From an uncultured Oscillospiraceae bacterium (GTDB taxonomy: Bacteria; Bacillota; Clostridia; Oscillospirales; Acutalibacteraceae), in contig URPR01000001.1 in the NCBI GenBank assembly GCA_900549775.1, positions 62,001 through 126,000 of the forward strand: 64,000 nucleotides of DNA, given 5' to 3'. The notes beneath the pieces were generated by a model. It was given only the letters and a program-made list of their open reading frames with translations. It was not told the DNA's origin and made no database searches. A program made the translations under genes and the position numbers. Shown here piece after piece: positions 35,937 through 42,580 of the stretch (within the stretch, counting starts at the first letter, position 1; the number at the start of each line of letters is the position of its first letter).

Positions 35937-36076
35937 GTTAGTGCCTATATTGGGGCGGCAGCCCCACAGGATATGATAAATTTTTTATCATACCCTGTGT
36001 AACGGTCCATTTAATGGACCGTTTGATGGTTTATAAAATAAACCATCTGGCTGCCGCCAACAAATTACGCACTAAC
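35937..36076. repeat. Four-way-junction intergenic element A
   Basis: Outer helix GTTAGTGC (35937-35944) / GCACTAAC (36069-36076). Closing helix GGCGGCAGCC (35954-35963) / GGCTGCCGCC (36049-36058). Inside are three hairpins separated by one or two bases: arm 1 at 35965-35999 (16 bp, one mismatch, TTT loop), arm 2 at 36002-36022 (10 bp), arm 3 at 36025-36047 (10 bp, AAA loop). It lies between the divergent DUF1292 and spoIIIAA genes. Elements B and C have the same plan. No open frame of note and no T run. Confidence 0.85.
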
Positions 36077-36143
36077 TTTTATTTTAGTGTTCTAATATAT
36101 TTTACTATTTCATATCAATTAGAAAAAGGGAGGGACAAGATTT

Positions 36144-37133
36144 GTGGCAACCAAATTTAATGAAGTCATAAGCAATTTAGATTTAGAACTTAGCCGAGCA
36201 TTGAGCCATTTAAGTAAAAAGGTAAAAAGTGAAGTACAAGAAATAAGATTACGAATAAATTGTCCTGTTGTTTTGCATTTAGGGGAAAGTATGTATTTTA
36301 TTTCTAAAGACGGAACTTTAACGAAAGTGGCAGGAGAAAACTTATTGATAGCGACAGCTGATAATATAAGAAACACTTTTAACAAAATATGCAATTACTC
36401 CGTTTATAGTTACCAAAAAGAAATAGTTAATGGATTCATTACGATAAAAGGAGGCCATAGAGTAGGAATTTGTGGAACTGCAATTTACGGCAAAAACATT
36501 GAAAACATAAAGGACATAACGTCATTGAACTTTAGAATAGCTCGATCTATGCCAGGAATATCGGATACTGTTTTAAAGAACGTTAACACAGATTTTTCAG
36601 GAATTTTAATAGCAGGGGCTCCTTGTTCCGGAAAAACCACATTGCTAAGAGACATTGCAAGGAATTTGTCTATAGGAAAATTTTCGAGTGCAAAGAAAGT
36701 AGTTGTTATAGATGAAAGAGGCGAATTTAGCGGAATGTATCGAGGTGAACCGCAAAATGACTTAGGGTACTGTGACATACTTTATGGTTACTCTAAAAAA
36801 GACGGAATAGAGCACAGCATACGATGTTTATCTCCTGAAATTATAGTTTGTGATGAAATAGGCAATGAATCTGACGTAAATGCCATAGAGTCCGGAGTAA
36901 ATTCCGGAGTAGCATTTATAGCGAGTGCTCATGTAAGTGGTAGAGAGGGAATAACTAAAAAAACTGCACTGAAGGGACTTTTTAGCAAAGGGGTTTTCGA
37001 CACAGTTGTTTTTTTAAATAAATTATCAAAAAAGTTTGAGATTTTAAAAGTTGGTGAAAAAATTGATAAAAGCAATGGGAATTGTAATTTTTTCTTTATC
37101 GATGTTAATTCTGGCGTTCACAATATCGCATAG
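36144..37133 (+). CDS. spoIIIAA: Stage III sporulation protein AA
   Basis: 329 residues. Cytoplasmic ATPase, related to secretion ATPases, of the SpoIIIA-SpoIIQ channel between mother cell and forespore. Walker A AGAPCSGKTTLLRDIA at about residues 157-172 (Lys164), Walker B PEIIVCDEIGNE, and SAHVSG downstream. N-terminal EVQEIRLRINCPVVL and GHRVGICG are family marks. GTG start after AGGGAGGGACAAGA. First gene of the complete spoIIIAA-AH operon; in Bacillus this is sigma-E controlled, but I could not place a convincing sigma-E promoter. Confidence 0.95.
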   Translation: MATKFNEVISNLDLELSRALSHLSKKVKSEVQEIRLRINCPVVLHLGESMYFISKDGTLTKVAGENLLIATADNIRNTFNKICNYSVYSYQKEIVNGFITIKGGHRVGICGTAIYGKNIENIKDITSLNFRIARSMPGISDTVLKNVNTDFSGILIAGAPCSGKTTLLRDIARNLSIGKFSSAKKVVVIDERGEFSGMYRGEPQNDLGYCDILYGYSKKDGIEHSIRCLSPEIIVCDEIGNESDVNAIESGVNSGVAFIASAHVSGREGITKKTALKGLFSKGVFDTVVFLNKLSKKFEILKVGEKIDKSNGNCNFFFIDVNSGVHNIA

Positions 37134-37569
37134 GTTTACATTGAGAATTGAATTTCTAAAAAGCTGTTTGAATTTTCTTAAATATTTAGAAAACGAGATA
37201 AGTTACAGCAAAGATACAATCTATGATATATTGAAGCGATACCCAGATAATCATACCATACAGAGCTTCTTGGGAAAGTGTTGTGAAAATATAGAAAAAG
37301 GAAATGATTTTAATAAATCCTGGATTTTGGCTTTAGATGAGGTAAAGAAAGATTTTAACTTAAAAAAAAGCGACTTAAACTTTTTAGAAAATTTGGGTAA
37401 CAATCTGGGCAAAAGCGATGTGGATAGTCAACTGTCATATTGTGAACTGGCTTTAAACGCATGTAATTTAAATTTGGCGGAATCTATTGAAGAGAGAAAT
37501 AAAAAAAGTAAACTTTATTGTAATTTATGTTTACTTTCCGGAGTAACTTTTATTTTACTAATTTTGTGA
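37063..37569 (+). CDS. spoIIIAB: Stage III sporulation protein AB
   Basis: 168 residues. N-terminal membrane helix then a helical cytoplasmic-type domain (RIEFLKSCLNFLKYLENEISYSKDT...) related to type II secretion GspF-like folds, and a C-terminal membrane helix. It overlaps spoIIIAA by about 70 bases. Start choice is uncertain: TTG 37063 gives MIKAMGIVIFS, aligning with the Bacillus start, with GGTG six bases upstream; TTG 37051, GTG 37054 and ATG 37075 are alternatives. Confidence 0.88.
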   Translation: MIKAMGIVIFSLSMLILAFTISHRFTLRIEFLKSCLNFLKYLENEISYSKDTIYDILKRYPDNHTIQSFLGKCCENIEKGNDFNKSWILALDEVKKDFNLKKSDLNFLENLGNNLGKSDVDSQLSYCELALNACNLNLAESIEERNKKSKLYCNLCLLSGVTFILLIL

Positions 37570-37611
37570 TTTGACGAACGAGCTTTGATAAAAACTGAAG
37601 GAGAAAAGCAA

Positions 37612-37806
37612 ATGGATGTAGATTTAATTTTTAAAATAGCAGCTATAGGCATTATTGTTGCGGTTTTAAATCAAGTACTTATTCGCTCAGGCAGGGAAGA
37701 ACAAGCCATGATGACTACTTTGGCCGGTCTCATAGTGGTTTTAATGATGATAATAAAAGAGATTGATGTTTTGTTTAAGACAGTAAAATCAATTTTTGGT
37801 TTATGA
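37612..37806 (+). CDS. spoIIIAC: Stage III sporulation protein AC
   Basis: 64 residues, two membrane helices. MDVDLIFKIAAIGIIVAVLNQVL then GREEQAMMTTLAGLIVVLMM are diagnostic. The ATG at 37612 is chosen with AAGGAG upstream; an ATT/TTG-type extension would include that site. Confidence 0.93.
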   Translation: MDVDLIFKIAAIGIIVAVLNQVLIRSGREEQAMMTTLAGLIVVLMMIIKEIDVLFKTVKSIFGL

Positions 37807-37851
37807 TATTTAAAATCAAATTTATTAGGCTAACATGAAGGACTAAAACTT

Positions 37852-38238
37852 ATGAATTTAATTAATATAATAGGAATTGCAATTGTTTCGGCAATTTTGT
37901 CGCTTACTTTAAAACGGCACAATCCGGAATTTTCGATGGCTATAAATATTATGTCAGGGATTATTTTGGTTTTGGGAATACTGTCGAACGTTTTGCCGAG
38001 TGTAAATGAAATAAAAAGCCTGATATTTAATACAGGCGTTCCGTCAGAATACATATCCATACTTTTGAAAAGTCTAGGAATAGCATTTTTTACTCAATTT
38101 TCGTCTGATGCATGCATTGATGCTGGACAAACAGCGCTTTCTTCTAAAGTGGAACTTGCCGGTAAGGTCATGATTTTAATAGTATCCTTGCCGCTTCTGA
38201 AGGAAGCTGTGAGTGTAATTACTAAGCTGTTGAGGTAA
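37852..38238 (+). CDS. spoIIIAD: Stage III sporulation protein AD
   Basis: 128 residues, about four membrane helices. Family marks are SLTLKRHNPEFSMAINIMSG and QFSSDACIDAGQTALSSKVELAGKV. Membrane part of the feeding-tube channel, made directly after AC. ATG start after GAAGGACTAAAACTT. Confidence 0.93.
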   Translation: MNLINIIGIAIVSAILSLTLKRHNPEFSMAINIMSGIILVLGILSNVLPSVNEIKSLIFNTGVPSEYISILLKSLGIAFFTQFSSDACIDAGQTALSSKVELAGKVMILIVSLPLLKEAVSVITKLLR

Positions 38239-38241
38239 AAA

Positions 38242-39381
38242 ATGAAAAAGATAGTGTTTATTTTATTTTTATTTTTTATTGTAAAGCCTGCTTATTCCGG
38301 TGCTTTTTGCGCAAATGAAGAATTTTCAAAAATTTATGATGAACAAGTAAAATCAACAGGTGCAGATAAATTGAAGGATTATTTACCTGAAAAAACGCAA
38401 GATGATTTAAACAGTATGGGACTAGCGGATTTAAATCCTAAAAATTTCGAAAAACTAAAGCCGGAAAGTTTCTTTAATTACTTTTGTAGTGAATTTAAAA
38501 ATCAGGTACCTGAAATTTTAAAAACTTTGAGCGTAACTGTAGGAACTATAACGATAGCTGCATTTTTTGATGGAATGAAACTATCTTTAAATAAAAGATC
38601 AATCGATAAAGTCTTGAACTTCGTTTGCGTGCTGGTGATTTGCATAGTATTTGTAAAGTCTGTGGTTACAAGTATAGTTGTGAGTTCTGGTGTTATAAAG
38701 GCAGTTTCCAAATTTTTGCTCAGTTACGTGCCGATAATGGTAGGAGTGATGTGTGCAACAGGACAGAATGTTCTGGCGGGATCTTACTCTTTACTGATGC
38801 TAACTCTAGGGGAGTGTATGGCTCAAGTTATGACGAAATTTTTAATGCCAGTTTTAAATATTTTTTTATCTATAGGCATAGTTTCTGCACTTTCAGATGG
38901 ACTAAATCTTTCCGGTGTTTGCAAGAGTTTTTCAAAAATATGTAAATGGGCTTTGGGGTTTATATCGACGCTGTTTGTGGGAGCACTTGGAATACAAAGT
39001 ATAGTTGCTGGAGCAGTGGACAGTGTAGGTTCAAGGGCATTTAAGTTTGTGATAAGCGGATGTATACCGGTTGTAGGTAGCGCCTTAAGCGATGCATTTC
39101 TTACAGTGCAAGGTTGTGTAAAGCTGCTTAAATCGAGCGTGGGAGCATTTTTTTTGTTAGCAATTATCCTTACTTTTGCTCCGATTTTTGTAAAGTGCGT
39201 AATGTGGAATTTTTTGTCTACACTTTGTGCGGGCATAGGGGAGGCTTTTGGCATTGTACCTATTAACAAGATTTTAAAGAACATATCTGATGTTTTAAAT
39301 ATTTTAATAGCGGTATTAACTTGTTTCGTAGTAATTTTGATTATATCGACAGTTATAGTGCTGAATACAAACCCTTTTTAG
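38242..39381 (+). CDS. spoIIIAE: Stage III sporulation protein AE
   Basis: 379 residues. Cleavable-type N-terminal signal (IVFILFLFFIVKPAYS), a soluble segment, then about seven membrane helices with SYVPIMVGVMCATGQNVLAGSY and GILGIQSIVAGAVDSV-like VGALGIQSIVAGAVDSVGSRAFKF regions conserved in SpoIIIAE. Starts three bases after spoIIIAD. Confidence 0.94.
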   Translation: MKKIVFILFLFFIVKPAYSGAFCANEEFSKIYDEQVKSTGADKLKDYLPEKTQDDLNSMGLADLNPKNFEKLKPESFFNYFCSEFKNQVPEILKTLSVTVGTITIAAFFDGMKLSLNKRSIDKVLNFVCVLVICIVFVKSVVTSIVVSSGVIKAVSKFLLSYVPIMVGVMCATGQNVLAGSYSLLMLTLGECMAQVMTKFLMPVLNIFLSIGIVSALSDGLNLSGVCKSFSKICKWALGFISTLFVGALGIQSIVAGAVDSVGSRAFKFVISGCIPVVGSALSDAFLTVQGCVKLLKSSVGAFFLLAIILTFAPIFVKCVMWNFLSTLCAGIGEAFGIVPINKILKNISDVLNILIAVLTCFVVILIISTVIVLNTNPF

Positions 39382-39399
39382 ATTTTGGGGGAATGATTA

Positions 39400-39885
39400 A
39401 TGACGGCTTTGAAAGAATGGTGTTCCTTGCTGTGTATTTCTATAATAATTTCAGCTGTATTGGAGATTATATCGCCTGGCAAAAAGATGGAAAAAATTTT
39501 GAAACTGGTAATAAATGCATTAATTTTATGTATGCTTATTTTGCCGTTGAAGAACATAGCTAAAGATATTCATTTAGACTTTAAAAATAGTAAGAACTTT
39601 AATATAGATGAAAAAAATTCAAATTTTCAAGATATGATAAAAGCCCAAAGCAAAGAGTTAGCTGAAAAGAAAATAAAAGAAACAGTATGTGATATTTCGA
39701 ATAAAGAAAATATAGTGACAAAAAAAGTTGATATATTTATGGATACAGATAAGGACAACTGCATATGTATTAGTAAGATTATAGTTTATGTTAATGAAGG
39801 AAGCTTGAAAAAGAGGGGTGAGTTAGAAAAGATACTGTCAAAAAAATTGGAAACGTCTGTAGAAGTTTTAGGAAGTGATAATTGA
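39400..39885 (+). CDS. spoIIIAF: Stage III sporulation protein AF
   Basis: 161 residues. Two N-terminal membrane helices (WCSLLCISIIISAVLEII; LKLVINALILCMLILPL) then a periplasm-side alpha/beta domain related to ring-building motifs. ISPGKKMEKILKLV is the family signature. ATG start after GGGGGAATGATTA; four-base overlap region with spoIIIAG. Confidence 0.9.
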   Translation: MTALKEWCSLLCISIIISAVLEIISPGKKMEKILKLVINALILCMLILPLKNIAKDIHLDFKNSKNFNIDEKNSNFQDMIKAQSKELAEKKIKETVCDISNKENIVTKKVDIFMDTDKDNCICISKIIVYVNEGSLKKRGELEKILSKKLETSVEVLGSDN

Positions 39886-40460
39886 TGGATGATAAAAAAA
39901 GTAGCTTTCTGATAGGAAAATTTAAAGAGCTTTTCTCTCAGCAGGATAAATTAAGAAAATTTATAATAGTTTTAGGAACTGTGGGTATAGCGTTGATATT
40001 TGCATCAAGTTTTTTAAAACAGAACACCGAAAAAAAGGCTGTTGAGACTAATTTACCAGGTAATATGGAAAGTTATGCTAAGAATTTAGAAGAAAACATA
40101 AAAAGTATAGTAGCTGAAATTAAAGGAGCAGGAAACGCTAAAGTTTTAGTAACGCTTGAAAGTTCACAGCAAACAATTTACGCCACAGAACAAAAAAAGA
40201 ACAAAGAGGCTACTCACGACAACATGGACGGGGAAACCAGAAAAATAAAAGAAAGTGATGATATTGAAACAAAATACATAAAAATAAAAGATGCAAATGG
40301 AGCAGAACAGGCGTTGTCTGTTACGCAGTTGCAGCCTTCGGTTAAGGGTGTGGTTGTAGTTTGTGAGGGAGGTGATAACAAAGAGGTGCAGGAAAAAGTA
40401 AGAGATGCTGTAAAAACAGCTCTAAATATTACATCAAAAAGGGTTTTTGTAACTAAATGA
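39885..40460 (+). CDS. spoIIIAG: Stage III sporulation protein AG
   Basis: 191 residues. One membrane helix near residues 25-43, then a ring-building domain (GAGNAKVLVTLESSQQTIYATE) that forms the large intermembrane ring in Bacillus. The C-terminal GVVVVCEGGDNKEVQEKVRDAVKTAL is typical. ATG start overlaps the spoIIIAF stop (TGATG); a TTG one codon earlier is also possible. Confidence 0.93.
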   Translation: MDDKKSSFLIGKFKELFSQQDKLRKFIIVLGTVGIALIFASSFLKQNTEKKAVETNLPGNMESYAKNLEENIKSIVAEIKGAGNAKVLVTLESSQQTIYATEQKKNKEATHDNMDGETRKIKESDDIETKYIKIKDANGAEQALSVTQLQPSVKGVVVVCEGGDNKEVQEKVRDAVKTALNITSKRVFVTK

Positions 40461-40480
40461 TTTAACGGAGGATATTAAAA

Positions 40481-41062
40481 ATGGGTTCGAAAAAAAGACA
40501 TATTATATTGGCAGCATTAGTGCTGTCTTTAGCAACAGCTGTATATTTGAATTGGCAATTCTCTTCAAACAAAGAGTTAACTTCGACTGATAGCATTATG
40601 TCGACCAAAGAGCTTGGTCAAGCACAATTTGTGAATAATTCTCAGAAATGTGAGGCTAAACCTGAAAACTCTGAAGCAGACAAGGATAATGCAGAAGAAA
40701 GCAAAGAGTCATCAGATTACTTTAATAAAGCTAAAACAGAACGCCAAAAGGCTAGAGACGAGGCTACAGAGTCTATTAAAGAGATTTTGGAAAATGCTAA
40801 GTCATCTGAAGAAACAAAAGCAGAAGCCGTAAAAAAAGCTACGGAGATTGCTCAGAAAATAGAACAAGAATCTAACATAGAGAACCTCGTAAGAGCTAAA
40901 GGGTTTAGTGAATGTTTGGCTTTTCTGCAGAATGATGAGTGCAGCTTAGTGGTAACAGGTGCTGAATTGAATGAAAGTTCAGCAATATCTATAAAAGATA
41001 TAGTTTGCGGTCAAGCAGGCATATCGAGTGACAAAATTAAAATAATAGAAGCTAAGAGCTGA
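40481..41062 (+). CDS. spoIIIAH: Stage III sporulation protein AH
   Basis: 193 residues. Membrane anchor with the AH signature AVYLNWQFSSN (about residues 20-31), a long charged helical linker (residues 60-130), and a C-terminal ring-building domain that binds forespore SpoIIQ. ATG start after ACGGAGG. Its stop codon lies in the outer helix of structured element B, so the operon ends at that element. Confidence 0.93.
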   Translation: MGSKKRHIILAALVLSLATAVYLNWQFSSNKELTSTDSIMSTKELGQAQFVNNSQKCEAKPENSEADKDNAEESKESSDYFNKAKTERQKARDEATESIKEILENAKSSEETKAEAVKKATEIAQKIEQESNIENLVRAKGFSECLAFLQNDECSLVVTGAELNESSAISIKDIVCGQAGISSDKIKIIEAKS

Positions 41063-41194
41063 TTTTTTAGATTGCGCGCCAGCTCAATTTGTTTTTCGAG
41101 AAAAAACAAATTATTATCTTTTCCGTATTGAAAAGATAATCAATAACCGAGCGAAGCGTTCGCTCGGTTATTGGCGCTGGCGCGCGGTTCAGCT
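41057..41194. repeat. Four-way-junction intergenic element B
   Basis: Outer helix AGCTGA (41057-41062) / TCAGCT (41189-41194). Closing helix GCGCGCCAGC (41074-41083) / GCTGGCGCGC (41176-41185). Three perfect hairpins with no gap between them: arm 1 at 41086-41112 (11 bp), arm 2 at 41113-41140 (11 bp), arm 3 at 41141-41173 (15 bp, GCG loop). The first outer strand contains the spoIIIAH stop codon and the last base is next to the stop of the convergent DUF4364 gene. Same plan as elements A and C, with different arm sequences. Confidence 0.85.
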
Positions 41195-41782
41195 TTACTG
41201 TAGTTTGTTCAATATATCTTTAGCTAAATTTTTATCTTTAGTTAAAACAGCTAAAACACACTCATATATTATGTCAGGGTTACTTTGAAAATTTTCTTTC
41301 ACCATATCGGCTTGAAGTCTGTCAGGTACATAAAGAGAAAACGACAGTAAATCTACATCTCCACCCGAAATTTTACAATTAAGCTGATATCCGTTTTCAA
41401 TTTCTTTTATAGAAACGGTATTTTCTGTTTCTCTTTTTATTTTAGCAAGTAACTTTATCGTAGCATTGAGAGCTTTGTCTCGTATCGCTATGGGTAGAGA
41501 CGAATAAAGCTGACTAGAGACAATTTTCCCCGAATCTGTAACAGTATACAAGTTTGAATTTTCTTCGGTAGATTCAATATTTTTACTTTTTAATAATTCT
41601 GAAATAGCGCTGTTGATTTCGAAATAATTTGCAAGGTTATTTTCCTGGAGAACTGAAACTAAGTCTTCCTTAGAAAGTCCAGATTTTATGCTGGATAAAA
41701 TATAGCAGATTAATAATTTAATATCGTTTTTGCTTCTAAGCCCTCCGGGAGTTATGCCGGCTGAAAATGCATCAAATTTCAT
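41195..41782 (-). CDS. DUF4364 family protein
   Basis: 195 residues. GGLRSKNDIKLLICYILSSIKSGLSKEDLVSVLQENNLANYFEINSAISEL gives a winged-helix-like N-terminal half, followed by a beta-rich half. DUF4364 is common in clostridia and is thought to be a DNA-binding regulator from its fold; target unknown. ATG at 41782 chosen, ten bases after GGAGG; an ATG three codons earlier is too close. It overlaps the mscS end by 11 bases. Confidence 0.8.
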   Translation of the reverse strand: MKFDAFSAGITPGGLRSKNDIKLLICYILSSIKSGLSKEDLVSVLQENNLANYFEINSAISELLKSKNIESTEENSNLYTVTDSGKIVSSQLYSSLPIAIRDKALNATIKLLAKIKRETENTVSIKEIENGYQLNCKISGGDVDLLSFSLYVPDRLQADMVKENFQSNPDIIYECVLAVLTKDKNLAKDILNKLQ

Positions 41783-42431
41783 TATTGTCATCCTCCTTGT
41801 GAGACTGTTTATCCAATGCTTCTTTGTGTTTATTTGTTATGGTATTGTTCTGAACTATCTGTTTAAGCTTATCTTTTACGTTTTTTGGAATGTAAGTAGA
41901 ATCAACTTGCTCGGTTTTCTGTTTACTACAGTTTATTATTTCACATGAAGTTAATTTAGAATTTGGAACGATTAATTCTTTGTCGTCAGGTGTAATAAGC
42001 GTGGTAAACATAAGTTCTATGCTCACTACCCTGCCGGAATGAGTACCGATTTCCAGAAAGTCTCCGACTTTAAATGGCTTATTTATAATGATAATTGTTC
42101 CGCTTGCGATGTTTGAAAGACTGTCTTTTAAAGCGATACCGACTGTTACAAAAGTAGCGCCGAGTGCAGCTATCATAGAAGATATATTTATTCCGACCTT
42201 TGACAGAGCGGCTAAAATCACTATAATACGAAATAAAATTTTTATGATAGAGCCAAAAAATGTTATGATACCTTCATCGACTTTAGCTTTTCTTATGGCG
42301 TTGCCTATTATGTTTGTGAGTTTTCCAGATAAGTACCATCCTACAGTCAATATAACAAAGGCTGAAAAGATATGTGGCAAGAAATTTTTCAATTGAGCAA
42401 GAGTAGATGTAAAAATATTTTCATTTATCAT
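41772..42431 (-). CDS. Small-conductance mechanosensitive channel (MscS family), short form
   Basis: 219 residues. Three membrane helices, with pore helix GATFVTVGIALKDSLSNIASGTIIIINKPFKVGDFLEIG and the beta domain GRVVSIELMFTTLITPDDKELIVPNSKL. E. coli MscS has 286 residues; here the C-terminal alpha/beta vestibule domain is replaced by a short charged tail (KHKEALDKQSHKEDDNNEI). The channel core is complete, so it may still open on osmotic downshock. ATG start after GCGAGGACG. Confidence 0.88.
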   Translation of the reverse strand: MINENIFTSTLAQLKNFLPHIFSAFVILTVGWYLSGKLTNIIGNAIRKAKVDEGIITFFGSIIKILFRIIVILAALSKVGINISSMIAALGATFVTVGIALKDSLSNIASGTIIIINKPFKVGDFLEIGTHSGRVVSIELMFTTLITPDDKELIVPNSKLTSCEIINCSKQKTEQVDSTYIPKNVKDKLKQIVQNNTITNKHKEALDKQSHKEDDNNEI

Positions 42432-42509
42432 AAAACGTCCTCGCTTATTTTGTCGTAATTTTATTTAAGTTTACACTATTATATCATACTTTTATTGTTT
42501 ATAAAATCC

Positions 42510-42536
42510 TTGAAAAATTTTTTGAGATGATATAAT
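42510..42536 (+). promoter_or_regulatory. Promoter of the MORN gene / V-ATPase operon
   Basis: TTGAAA at 42510-42515, 15-bp spacer, TATAAT at 42531-42536 preceded by TGA (extended -10). A minus-strand TGA-TATAAT at 42478-42486 may serve mscS. Confidence 0.6.
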
Positions 42537-42580
42537 ATATTTTTAATGAAGTGTAAGAAATTGTTAGGAGCTTTTTGATA

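Noticed and set aside
35937..36076. Cloverleaf elements as tRNA genes or tRNA-like structures.
   Set aside because: The arm lengths (9-16 bp) are wrong, there is no GTTC loop or CCA end, and the loops are only 1-5 bases.
36077..36143. Sigma-E promoter of spoIIIAA.
   Set aside because: CATATCAAT at 36112-36120 vaguely resembles the -10 consensus, but spacing and -35 do not fit well enough to call.
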